Below are positions 35,701-46,996 of a stretch of DNA of 64,000 nt, piece after piece. The notes beneath the pieces were generated by a model, which did not search any database, was not told the DNA's origin, and saw only the letters and a program-made list of their open reading frames with translations. Made by a program: the position numbers and the translations under genes. Within the stretch, counting starts at the first letter, position 1, and each line of letters opens with the position of its first letter. Origin of the DNA: Zingiber officinale (taxonomy: Eukaryota; Streptophyta; Magnoliopsida; Zingiberales; Zingiberaceae). The stretch lies in assembly GCF_018446385.1 (NCBI RefSeq), contig NC_055997.1, positions 39,126,254 through 39,190,253 on the forward strand. The letters are read 5' to 3'.

Positions 35701-36883
35701 CCCAGATTGATGAGCACTCAAATAACAAATGATCCAACCCTGTTTTATTCAAGAGTAGCTATATTTGTCCCATTTCTTGTTCATTCTCTACTGACAAAAG
35801 TTATAGTGGAATTATATTCCAAAGTTATCTAGTGCGGAATTTGAACTTTATATCCTTAACTTGCACTTCCAATTTAGATTCCTCATGGTTACCACTTAAA
35901 GAAACTTTATTTTTCTAAGAAATTACATTTGTTTTTCCAAAGAAAAAAGAAGTAAGAACTCATATGATGTTTACATACCAATACTATGAATGTTCTGGCA
36001 ACATATAGGTAAAACACAAACCAGGAACTTCTTATGGAAATTATGTTATTACTTATATGAATAAATTATATGAGAGTTCCTAGTTGTTAATGTATAATGC
36101 TTGCTTCTTCACTCTTTGTGACACATGAAATGATAATGCATGGACAGATAATAAATATGTTCTTGATTGTGTGATTGTAAGTTTATGTTAGTTGTTAACT
36201 TACCATGATATGATTCCTTACTTAAATTCGCAACTTATTTAACAAAGGAGCACTAACGCAAAGAAAGATAATCTTGATTACGTGTCCATAAATATATGTT
36301 AGTTGTTAACTCACAATCATGGGGTTATAATAAGCAAAACAAAATTAATTCATTAATCACGTGTCTTTCACTGATTAGCTCGATGTACACACCTCTGTAG
36401 CAAAAAACAACAAAAAAACAAAGGCAATTTTTTCTGGGCAACATTAAACTGATTCTAAAAAGCACACGAAATACCACTACGCTACAAGAGTAGTGACGCA
36501 CCAGTGCTACCCTCCCAGGCACTTAAATCGTTCACCAAATTCTAAAAATATTGCTCATAGCTATAGAACCAGAAAAAAGAAAACAAACAAACAATTCATG
36601 ACTCCAATAATCGAGTAAAACCTAAACCGATCTGGCAACTAAAGAAGCCAGGCAGCTAGAACTATAAGCAATGTAACGGTGCCATCATTTTCCAGCATCA
36701 ACGTCACGCAATAAAAGTAGGACCTTGAGAAAAAAAAAAAGGTTAGGGTTACAACTCACAGTCTTGAGCTGAGACGGGAGACACCAGGACAGCGAGAAGG
36801 AAAACAAGAAAGAAGCAGATGAGGAACGAGGAGCTGAAGCTACCATCCCTAGTCATAGTGCGACCACCTCTACCATCCTCCAT
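32766..36883 (-). CDS. C-type lectin receptor-like protein kinase (Arabidopsis At1g52310-like)
   Basis: Four exons, 36883-36760, 35448-35023, 34761-34191 and 33345-32766, splice in consistent phases (1, 1, 2) to 566 residues, close to the Arabidopsis relative. In order: a hydrophobic signal peptide (about 18-40); a C-type lectin domain (about 44-180, starting CPDGWLVSPSKDKCF, with CWVGGRGY and several cysteines); a transmembrane helix (about 196-220) followed by basic residues; and a kinase domain with VAVK (Lys290), HRDIRASN (386-393) and APE. The DFG motif is GVG (406-408), so the metal-binding Asp is missing and catalysis is doubtful; as I recall, the Arabidopsis protein has the same feature. 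The glycine loop is also poor. It is probably a plasma-membrane receptor with an outside lectin domain; ligand unknown. The start codon choice is supported by the signal peptide directly after it. Confidence 0.93.
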
Positions 36884-37080
36884 GGCCTGCTCCCCTCACC
36901 AAAACCCCAATTTCCGCCAACGCTTCGGTGGCCACCGGAGGGAATCAGGTGGCAGAGGGACAATGATGGGATGCCGGGATAGGAAGTGAGCAGATCGCCT
37001 TCTCAGCCCTTTCCGCGAGCCTCTTATCCAATCTCGATCTCTCTCACTTCTGAGTCGAATCCCAAGTCAAAAAGACAACG
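36884..37080 (-). promoter_or_regulatory. 5' leader and promoter region of the lectin receptor-like kinase
   Basis: GC-rich, CT-rich on the minus strand. A leader directly before the ATG at 36883 is likely. I did not find a clear TATA box. Confidence 0.4.
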
Positions 37081-37111
37081 GTGGTTTTTGTCGATCAAGG
37101 CAAATTTTCTC

Positions 37112-37112
37112 A

Positions 37113-37143
<31 letters not shown>
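37112..37143. repeat. AAT trinucleotide microsatellite
   Basis: About 10 uninterrupted AAT units upstream of the kinase gene. The stretch to 37565 is AT-rich with no gene seen. Confidence 0.95.
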
Positions 37144-37565
37144 GACAAAAAAATATATATCAAGGGTAAGTGTCTCTCTCGCATGTGTTTATAAATGATT
37201 AATTTATATGAGTTAGGGATTGGTGTGAAAGTTTTCTAAGTAATCGGGGTTTTAAGTTTTTTTTTCCCTTATCAGTTAGTAAAAAGTGATAATTTTATTA
37301 TAAGTCATTTGGCAGTTGCATATAAATGTTCATGATTTACCTTCCTTCCTTCGTATAATTTGAAAATAAATTATAAAAGACACTGTATGAACTTAATTAC
37401 AAAAAAATAAGTACATATATTATAAAAGATCTAAAAGGTTATATGACATAGACAATAGACACGTGACATCTCTGACGTAATGGTCAATGATTAATTTTTA
37501 AAAATTGACGATATGAAATTTATCTCATTATATACCTAACATTTATGTATTTATATGTATCTTTT

Positions 37566-38580
37566 TTTATATTCATGAGATCGACATTAAAAGAATTATT
37601 GATGTAGTAAATCTATATTCAAGAGGTTACAACCTCAAGCTTACAATCCAAGCTACTAAGTCAAACCAACCCCAGGACATGAGGTGACCACGGTAATCAC
37701 AACCATACATGCACCAATCACAAGCTTACATCACATGGTGACAAGCAAGTAACACAATGCACACTATCTACATGCACCAATCACATGCTTGCATCAACAT
37801 GATGACAAGCAAGCAACACAATGCTCACAATCTTGCACTCACACGTTATTAACCAATCCACACATGCACGGTACAACAAGCAAGCACCACAGATTGCATA
37901 CAATCCACTAAAACCAACGGACGACACAAGCACCACCAAAACCAAGGGACTATCCAAGCTCCATCAAAATCAACACGGATAAACATAATTCATCCATGAA
38001 ATGATTTGGATCTAACGTAGCATCCCATCAACATCAGACAACATCTTCTCATAGCATCACTTGTTATGGACTTTTCATATAACATAGATCATACTAGAAA
38101 CTTCAAAATATCAAGCTTTCATTCACCAGCTTGCGCCTTTATAGTATTGGCCAAGAATGTCAAATAATTCCACCATTGAGTTAACTTCATGACTTATTTC
38201 TAATCATCTCCTCACCTTGTTTTAAAGAGCACAAGTTATAGGGCACTTAAAGAATAAGTGATTATTCGACTCATCTTGACATTGGCAAAAGCATACAAGT
38301 CTGATTCTCCTCATATGAAAATCTATTTGTCATCCGTAACTTTTCATGCGCTAGTAGCCACATAATGATCAAGTGCTTTGGCATAATCTCTAGCATCCAT
38401 ACCACGGAGGCCCAAGTTACCGCCAACCCCCTTGGTTTGAAGAAGTCATAGGTATTAGCAACCTCTTTCTTTTCACCCACAAACCATTCAATCATCTTCA
38501 TGTTTGCCTCCCCAATACCTTGTGAACCCCTTTGAATTTTGCATTGAATATCCACAAGTCTTTTAATGAGAGGTGAGTCC
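37566..38580 (-). pseudogene. LINE retrotransposon remnant, 3' part (reverse transcriptase C-terminus, zf-RVT-like)
   Basis: On the minus strand 38555-38271 encodes a LINE end region: the frame holds VVWMLEIMPKHLIIMWLLAHEKLRMTNR, followed by a Cys-containing segment as in plant zf-RVT domains. It joins in frame to 42709-43316 once the LTR element at 38581-42703 is removed. The sequence from 38270 to 37566 is probably LINE 3' UTR with an internal duplication (CATGCACCAATCAC words at about 37709 and 37771). It ends near a short A run (minus) at 37563-37570. Confidence 0.65.
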
Positions 38581-39564
38581 TGTTAGGACAAGTGTGGCAG
38601 GTAAGAGGAGGTAAATTACCCTGAAAAATAAAATCAAACATTTCTCAATCTAATAGCTTGATTTAAACAACCACTTTATTAAAATAAACTAAAATGAATA
38701 AATTAATAAAGGCTACTGATTTTACTTGGTTACAACCGGGGAGGTTATTAATCCAAGATATTGAAAGCACTAATCAAATTCTCCTTTCATCGTAGGCAGA
38801 GAAGCCTCTTATAAGCATTGGAAGCACACAATTAAAGAAATAGAATAGAAAATAAACTCGTGTACAAGTAATTGTTTAAACTACTGAGACCAGTGCTCTA
38901 TTTATAGCCTGCTGGTCAAATATGATCGTTTGCTGACGTAGCAGCTTTGGGCACCTGGAAAGGATCCAGGCACCTGGGTGTGGATAAAACTTTATCCACA
39001 TTGCAACTTGATCAAGATAAATTCATTCTAGTCCGAGCGTCTGGACCAAGTCCGGGTGCCCGGACGCCCTTGCTCTACGAGGCAGGCATCGAGGCGTCCC
39101 TGGGCTTGCCTAGGAGATCTGGGCCCCTAGACCCAGTCTAGGCGCCCGGAGCATCCGAGTGCTTGGACTTGGTCCAAGTGCCCGGATAGTCAACATCTTG
39201 TTGACTATCCGGTTCTCCTCCAATCCGGCTCCGTTCGCTTGGGTGATTTTGGCCATCCGAAATTGGGCTCACCCGAACTCATTTTCTGGCCTTCTCCTCG
39301 AGCAAGCTTCCGCTCCAGCTTCTCGTCCCTTAGAAACATCGTGTGCGTCCTTCTCATTTGCTAGCGTACTCTTCTATAGCACCTCGTCCCTCGAACGCAC
39401 CGAGCTTGTCGGCTCTCTTCTGTGTCGTCCTTCTTATCAGCTGCATCTTTCACTCGACTTCATGTACTCCTAAGTTCCTGCACACTTAGACACAATATAT
39501 CAAATAAACATAGAACCTAACTTAACTCGGTTGACCACATCAAAACTACCTTGAAATATTAACA
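38581..39564 (-). repeat. Left LTR of the older gag-only element
   Basis: 984 bp. The TATA box on the minus strand is TATAAAT (38900-38906). Upstream of it (to the right) are four motif pairs with 19-bp offset: 38950/38969, 39035/39054, 39121/39140 and 39157/39176. Core words resemble GNGCNCCNGGAC. The polypurine tract follows at 39565-39580. Confidence 0.85.
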
Positions 39565-40439
39565 ATCTCTCCCTTTTTGATGTGCATCAACCCGAGTTAG
39601 AGTTAGGGTAAAAACATAGAATTAATAAAATAATAGTTAAAACTAAAATTTTACAAACTATAAAATTATAAATATAACCTCCCCTAACTTAAGATCTCAT
39701 CTCTCATTCTCCCCCAGTAAAAATAAAATGGGGGAAAAACAAAGTTAGATACAAAATTTGAAACTTTTCTAGGGGTTAAGGAAACATAATTCAAAGTAAA
39801 TTTTTTTTTACAGAATATTTGTCTAAAAATTTGATTTTTTATGATTTAGTAATCATATTTGAAAATTTAATTTAAAAATAAGTTTAACATTTCAAAAGAA
39901 ATTAAAAATTTGCTTAACGTTCAACAGAAGTATCTAAATATGTAGAAAAATTTTCATGAAAAATTTATAAGTATTTTAGCACAAAAAAATTATTTTGCAC
40001 AGAAACATAGGTTTTGCAAGTTAAATTTAAAATTTTATTTTTATTAAAATAAATTCTTAAAAAAATTTCAAGTATTGAGAACAGAATGTCTAACTAAAAA
40101 AAATTAAAATTTTCAAAAATAAGTTTTTGTTAATTTTTAGTTTAAAAATAATATGTTCGGTAAATAATCAATAGAAAATTCATTATTTATCAAAAAATCT
40201 ATTGAAAAATATTTTCAAATAGAAACTTGACGGCTTTATCACTATAAAAAATTTAGATAAGAATTTCAAAGAGAAAGATTATACGTAAAATATTTTAAAC
40301 AGACATGATTCTTTTTGAAAATGAATATCATAAAAATAGTTTTATTAACCTAAAAATCAAGCTGATTTTTTTCTTTATTCAAAATATAACGGTAATTCTC
40401 CAAAAAAAAATCAGGTTTGTCAAAATACATATTCAAAGA

Positions 40440-41720
40440 ATTTTAAAATTTAAATTATGATTTTTCAATAAAAATTTGTTTTCTTAATTTTTTATTTTCT
40501 TCTTTTAATTTATCATACATTTCTAAAGGACATGTATTTGCTAAGATTATTTTTAATTCAAAAACTTCCTTTTTCAAATTATTATTTTTAAGTTTGAGTT
40601 TATATAAGGATCTACTTATGAATTTAATACATGTATATAATTGGTCAAGGGTAGTAAACATACCTCACTTACCAGATCTGTTGTGATGTTTATTTCTTCC
40701 TCCTCGCTGCAGCTTTCTTCTGAGAAGCCTCCCCTTACATCTATACTCTCCTCCTGGTGACTTGCATCAGTGAAAGTCTAGCATACTCATCCAGATCAGA
40801 TTCTGATGGTGACTCGTCCCAAGTCACCTTCAGGGTTTTGTGCTTTGTTGTCTTTTTTCTTCAGTTTTGGGCAGTCATCCTTGATGTGTCCCTCTTCATT
40901 GCAGTTATAAATCCTTATCTTCCTTGCTCTTCTTTTCTTCGCCTATACTTGATTAAATTTATTAGATTGAAAGAATTTTTTAAATTTCCTTACCATATAT
41001 GCTAATTCATCATCGTTGAGGGAAGTGCCAGTGTCTAATTCATCCTTCTTAACTTTTAGAGCAATATTGTTAGATTTTCTATTTCTTGATTATCTACACA
41101 ACAATACTCGTGAAGTTTAAAAATTGAAAATAAATTTTCAAGAGTACTTGCCTCGAGATCCTTAGAGATATAGTAAGCATCTACTAAGACTAACCACTCT
41201 TGAGTTCTCAAAAAAATATTAAGTGCATACCTTAAAAAGTCACAATTTGTTACCTTTTCTCCGAGGTTGTTGAGTTGGGTGATCAAATCTTTGATCCTTG
41301 CATGGAGTTGGACTACCTTCTCTTCCTTGTTCATCCGGAGGTTTGTCAGTTGGCTTCGGAGGATGTCCTGCTTTGTTAGTTTAGCTTCCAAAATACCTTC
41401 GTGAAGCTCTAGGAATTTTTCCCAGAGATCTTTGGCGGAGTCATAGCTTCCGATCCGACTGACCTCCTGGGGTGGAACAACATTAATCAGATGAAACTCT
41501 GCTTTCCCATTAGCCACGAAGTCAACTTGTTCCTTCTTTGTCTATATGTATTATTCTTTCTCGGCTCCGTGTTGATCTGTTGGTGTTACAAAATCATATT
41601 TTATAATTAGTAATATTTCAAAATCGGTCTTGAAGAATACCTCCATGCGCTTTTTCTATGTTGAAAAATCTCCCTCAAATTTTAGTGGGTAGATACTGGA
41701 TCCGACCATTTTTTTTTACT
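40440..41720 (-). pseudogene. Gag pseudogene of the older gag-only element
   Basis: Fragments in order on the minus strand: an N-terminal piece (about 41720-41520), the middle UBN2/copia-type gag (41517-41056, ANGKAEFHLINVVPPQEVSR), a zinc-knuckle remnant near 40890-40920 with YNCNEEGHIKD, and a coiled coil (40661-40455). The same blocks occur in 50147-48693. Multiple stops and frameshifts. Confidence 0.8.
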
Positions 41721-41767
41721 TTGGATGGTGATTGTCCTTCTAAAATGAGCCTAGCTATGATACTACT

Positions 41768-42703
41768 TGTTAGGATCCTTGAGACCGGTAAAAGGGGGTG
41801 AATTACCCTGAAAAATAAAATCAAACCTTTCTTGATCTAATAGCTTGATTAAAACAATCACTTTATTAAAATAAACTAAAATGAATAAATTAACAGAGGC
41901 TACCGATTTTACTTTGTTACAACCGGAGAGGTTGTTAATCCAAGACGTTAAAAGCATTAATCAAATTCTCCTTTCGTCGTAGGTGGAGAAGCCTTTTATA
42001 AGCGTTGAAAGCACACAATTAAAGTAGTAGAGCAGAAAATGAACTTGTGTACAAGTGATTATTTAAACTACTGAGACTAAGGCTCTATTTATAGTCTGTT
42101 GATCGAATATGACCGTTTGTTGACGTGGCAACTCGAGCGCCTGAAAGAGGTTCGAGCACCTAGGTGTGGATAAAACTTTATCCATGTCTTAATGACTCGA
42201 TCAAGATAAATTCATTCTAGTTCGAGCGCATGGACTAGGTTCGGGCACCTGAACGCCCTTGCTTTGTGAGGTGGGCGTTGAGGCACTTCTGGGCTTAGCC
42301 AAGGGGTCCGGGCGTCTAGAGAATCTGAGTGCCTAGACTTGGTTCAAGCACTTGGATAGTCAATAAGATCCATTCGCTTGAGTAATTTCGACCATCCGTA
42401 ATAGGACTCACCCGCACCCATTTTCCACCCTTCTCCTTGAGCAAGCTTCTACTCTGACTTCTCATCCCTCGAAAATGTCGTGTGCTTACTTCTCGTTCGC
42501 CATCATACTCTTCTACAACACCTCGTTCCTCAAACACATCGAGCCCATCGACTCTCTTTCTTGTCGTCCTTCTTGCTAGCTGCGTCTTTTGCTCAACTTC
42601 CTGTGATATTAAGTTCTTACACACTTAGACACAAGATATCAAACAAACATAGAACCTAATTTAATTCAGTTGACAACATTAAAACTACCTTGAGTCACTA
42701 ACA
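41768..42703 (-). repeat. Right LTR of the older gag-only element
   Basis: 936 bp. TATA on the minus strand at 42087-42093. Paired motifs again lie upstream (for example GAGCGCCTGA at 42135 and GAGCACCTAG at 42154, 19 bp apart). It differs from the left LTR at many places. Confidence 0.85.
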
Positions 42704-42708
42704 AGTCT

Positions 42709-43316
42709 GAATGCCTTACCTCCAATTGCTCAAAATTCACACCTTTGATGTAGTGTTGGTGAATCTATCTCACCCATACTGAGTCCTTCTTCAATTGAAT
42801 CTCCCATAACATTTTGTTTTACAAGGCTTCATTCTATATATGAAGATCCCGAAGTCCATATCCACCGTCTTCTATAGAAAAGTAAATGGTAGCCCATGAT
42901 ATCGGGGGAAGGTTGGAAGTCCACACAAATGTCTGACATATAGCCTTTATCTTCTCTATAACTCCATCGGGAATAGGAAGCATAGTGAGCCAATAACACT
43001 ATATTCCTTGAAGCACCGATCTTACCAACTCCAACCAGCCCGCATAGGATAGGGAGTGCTTCAGCCAAGCACTTATCCTTCTTGCAATGACATCAAGGAA
43101 ATGTCCATAGTTAGCTATTCTCAACTTCTCCGCTGCAAGTGGAATGCCCAAATACCAAAAGGGGAACGTACCCTCTTGGAAACCAATAATCCAAAGCAAC
43201 TGAGCTTTCATACTATCATCAATCCCTACCATATATATGTGTGATTTCCATGGATTTGCCTTCAACCCAGACTCCTCACCAAAATGCTCCAAAACATATG
43301 CTACAAAGGGTTTGAT
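42709..43316 (-). pseudogene. LINE retrotransposon remnant, reverse transcriptase part
   Basis: The minus-strand frame 43292-42999 encodes a typical plant LINE reverse transcriptase segment: FGEESGLKANPWKSHIYMVG, FPFWYLGIPLAAEKL and LSYAGWLELVRSVLQGI. It continues, with frame shifts, to 42709 and then across the LTR element into 38580. The 5' part is missing beyond 43316. Confidence 0.85.
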
Positions 43317-44397
43317 TTAGTGATGAGTTTTTAACAAAATGTCTTCTTTTGATTTGCTTAGCTCATTCTCTACCACCGTAGGCATTCTAGGTGCATCAAC
43401 TCCCTTGACAAGATCATCTCTTATATCCTTCATGCTTTCCATTGAATCTTGCAATACTTTTCCACTCCTTAAATTTATGACATTACAATGTTCTACGAGA
43501 TTTGTCTCCGGTTGTCCTAGAAATTTTTCAGGTATGACTTGTAAAAGTATCAACCGAAGTCTTCAACTCTTTAATCATGAGGACAGTTGATAGCTCATGG
43601 TGGTGTTTCCACCATGAGGTCTGTGGGTCAAATTCTGACTAGTAGTCGAGTGTTTGTCCTCCCCCATGCGTTATTCAATTATCCAAGGCTAGTAGCCACT
43701 CATGATTTACCTCTTCTGCATTGGCCTAGGAATGGACTGACGAAGGTGTTGAGGGTGAGTGAATTATCTTTTGCCACCATGATCTCATGGTTAGAGTGTT
43801 GTTGTTGAAAATTTTAATTTGCTTCAAATTAGGTTGCTATAAACTACTCTATCATCTTCTCCATATTGGACTTTTGTGATTATTGTTGAGATTTAGAACT
43901 TTGATCATAACCCTCTTGAATCTTAAATTAACCTTAATTTTATCAGTAAAAAAAAGTTGGGTGGTTCCACCATCCCAGATTGTAAGTGCTAGAATAAGGG
44001 TTGTTTAACCGTGAGTTGAAGTTGTTAATTGCATCTATATGTTCCACACGACCACTTTGCGTTGTTTTAAAATTGAGCAATTTTCTCTAGAGTGTCCCAA
44101 AATTCCACAAATAACATAAGACACATTTACAGATTTTACTGGGCTTACACTCAATGAATCTAAGCGTTGCACATAACATCCAATCTTGCAGCCATGAAAT
44201 CCATACAATTTACTGAATGCATCCCTAGAGTTTTCATAAGGATACTTCTCTCAATAACCCATTGATGATGATTGAATGTTATACTTTCAATAATATCTTC
44301 AACTTTTTCTAATATTTTATTCATAATAGCTCTCCCAATAGCTGAGTCAAGTGAAACCTTAGTTACATAATAAATCTCTGAAGGATTGAAAGAAAGC
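43317..44397 (-). pseudogene. Ty3/gypsy (Athila/Tat-like) gag remnant
   Basis: Minus-strand pieces: 44370-44160 with DSAIGRAIMNKILEKVEDII and NHHQW, the 'AAAGGAL.NK..EEA..LIE..A.N.YQW' pattern of plant gypsy gag, and 43553-43317 with QPETNLVEHCNVINLRSGK, the gag-protease linker motif. A SINE (43584-43806) splits them. Not functional. Confidence 0.75.
43584..43806 (+). mobile_element. tRNA-derived SINE with TTG tail, inside the gypsy gag remnant
   Basis: A-box-like TAGCTCATGGTGG at the start and B-box-like GGGTCAAATTCTG about 40 bp on. The body ends in CTGACGAAGGTGTTGAGGG, CTTTTGCCACC and then GTTGTTGTTG. The last 90 bp or so match the SINE at 19699-19893, but the heads differ. Confidence 0.75.
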
Positions 44398-45330
44398 ATT
44401 AGAGGAGGGAGGGGTGAATAGCACGGCCACTTTTTCATGATTTTCGAAAAATTTGAGAGTATGCAGCAGAAAAGAATAAACAAAAACTAATACTAATACT
44501 ATTTCTTTTTTACTTAGTTCATAGCTTGTGCTGCTAGTCCAAGGCCTACGATCATTGATCGCTTTCAATGGGAAAATTCATTATAAGTTGGCAGTGAGGT
44601 GTTTCGGAGTTGTAGCAGAGTTTCAAAGCAGCTTGAGAGTTGTTCAGCATAAAATAATGGTATCCAAGAATGTTAGTCGAAGCTACTTTTATAGGTCATT
44701 CCAAGTGCTTGGAAGGGATCCAAGTGCCTCCACTAAGGCTTTTATGATCCACCTTCATTGCTAACTTATATACTTCCAAGCACCTAGACCACTCCCAAGT
44801 GTCTAGACCATTGACATGGCAACACCTCATCGAAGCTCTATCCTAGCCAAGGTTATCCCATCCCAAGTACTTATATCCCTTCCAAGCACCTGAATGTTGA
44901 TGTGCACTGACCAGTTAGAGGATGACACCTCATCCTACGGTGAGCCGAGGTGATCAAGGTGCTTAGATCCCTTCTAGACATCTATATCAACTTAGGGCGC
45001 CTAGATCAGCATTTCCAGACTTTTTAATTTCTACATCTAGAGTTAACAAAAAAAAACACAATAATAATATGAGATGAAATAGTTTGACAGTCTTTGAACT
45101 GTCCAATCCTAACTTTCAGATTTCACTAAAACCATAGGTAGAACCGACGTCTACTGTTTCCTCAACGGAGAATGTGTACTCACTTATTCTTCTCAGGAGA
45201 GTTTATATGTTGCCAAACATCCGGTCCTCCTCTGTTTGGACTTTTGTTCAGCATCCGATCTTGACCTTTGGGATTTCTGACTGTGCATCTATCACAAGTG
45301 CAAATCAAAATTAACAAATTATAATTAATC
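44398..45330 (-). repeat. Solo or truncated LTR related in layout to the gag-only family
   Basis: It starts in GAGGGGTGAATAGC, the LTR start style of the neighbours. TATAAAA on the minus strand at 44687-44693. Upstream are four motif pairs with 19-bp offset: 44703/44722, 44778/44797, 44865/44884 and 44957/44976, with core AAGTGCTTGG/AAGCACCTAGACC. The outer ends are approximate. Confidence 0.6.
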
Positions 45331-45645
45331 GAAACCCCTTATCTACACTAAGACAGTATAGTAGAGGATCTTGGGTGGTCTCTCTTACGGAACCACTGGC
45401 AGGACATTCGTTTCTGGACAAAGTAAGCTAGGGTTTGGGGTTTTGTTCTCTAAACCTAATGCAATAAACAAAATCCTATCTAACCATCAATGATGAACCC
45501 ACAACGGATTGTCACCCTACTTTAGACATCGCCATTAACAGAATCAATAGACAAGATATGAAAACAAGTGAAATTACAAAGATAGTAATTAAGAGAATGT
45601 AACGGAAATAAATCAATATGAAAAGCAATTAAATCCTAATTAACC
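45331..45645. other. Spacer without a recognisable gene
   Basis: AT-rich sequence up to the copia B LTR; nothing recognised. Confidence 0.4.
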
Positions 45646-46996
45646 TGTTAGGGAGCCCGATGCGGTGCATGCTTAATATGTTTCATAAAACATGTACATG
45701 AACTAATAAATATGATAATAAAACTAATTTTATTGCAAGACACACCACATACATGTAGGATCTAACTTACGCAGACATAATTGTAAAATAAAAACTTTTA
45801 AGAATAATAATTATTCTAGGCATATCTTACGAATGATGAGAAAGTAAAAGGGTATCAACTTAGAGATGTCCACGGACCTTGCCTCTATTTATATCCAAGC
45901 CAAGATCTTCAAGACAACTCCGATGAGCAATAAGTTTCACCTTCAATTGATACTAACCAAACATGGAGGTGATGTGATCCAAGAGAAGGAAGAAGAAGCG
46001 AAGAAGCTTGAGGAAGAAAACCTTCTTTGGCTTCTTGGTGGGTGGCGATAGAGAGAAGAGAGGAGAGGAGAGAGAGAGAGGCTATGTTTCAAAAACCTAA
46101 ACCAATAAATAATGAATTGGTTCATATTAATTTCTCTTTACCATATCAATATATAGTTCCTCTTGATGAGTTGAACTAAAAAGCTCAAACCCAGCCCAAA
46201 TTTCTTAACCAAAATTTGACTCATTAACCTCTTGGTTTGGTTTACAAACAAACCAACTTGGTTTAAACCAAACTGATTTGGTTCATTACTAAATTAAATA
46301 GAGTCTAACTCTTCCATAAGAGCTGTGGCCCATTCAAGCTTTCGTTCTGATAAAAAATCTTCCATATATTTCTTTCATATTATCCAACCAAACATCTTAT
46401 CTCTTGATCTGAAAATCAAATTCTCAAACTTATTTTATGTCTTTTAGATACTCATATGTGTGTGACTCAATAGATTCCTGATTTATCTTAGTCATTTATA
46501 AATAACTACTTAATTATGGATCGATCATGAGTGACACCTAATAGTACATTATGATCCCCAATTAACCAAAAAATTACAATTGATTCAAGAACTAGTTCTA
46601 AACCGTTCAGCAGCTATATTGAGTTGTGTCTTGCTTCTTTTACTTGTCTTATACCCACTTGATTTAGAACATGATTTATGTGTCTATCCCCACTAGACTG
46701 ACTATGTCACACCTAGGCCAAGTAATATTAACTCGTCCTGTGGATTCAAATTACTCCTACTTGTGTCTAAAAGTCTTATACTCTTAATATGTGATGATTT
46801 GCAAAGAGTTTGAGTAACAATCTTGATAAGTAGCCATATGGTATACATCTCCTTGCAAGGAGAGATGAATCCTTTATGGACTATCCAAACACCTTTAGGT
46901 ACTTCAACTTATACCCAATCATCTCGGGTTCACATCTCCAAGGAGATGCTTTGCTTAAAATGTCAAAATATAAACCTCCATGACCAAGGTGACTTG
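45646..46996 (-). repeat. Left LTR of copia B, first part
   Basis: It starts TGTTAGGGAGCCCGATGC and matches 53446 onward (TGTATTGGGGAGTCCGATGC), including the AG-rich block near 45980-46080. It continues after the nested element at 51319. Confidence 0.85.

Larger units (their letters stand above)
38581..42703 (-). mobile_element. Gag-only LTR retrotransposon (TR-GAG type), older copy, inserted in a LINE
   Basis: LTRs at 38581-39564 and 41768-42703 start TGTTAGG and end CTAACA or TTAACA. Target duplication: AGTCC (38576-38580) and AGTCT (42704-42708). The inside holds only a decayed gag; no protease, integrase or reverse transcriptase is seen. The primer site beside the right LTR (41754-41765) is an eroded form of TGGTATCAGAGC. 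It belongs to the same family as 46997-51318 and is older, judging from LTR divergence and decayed coding. Confidence 0.88.
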
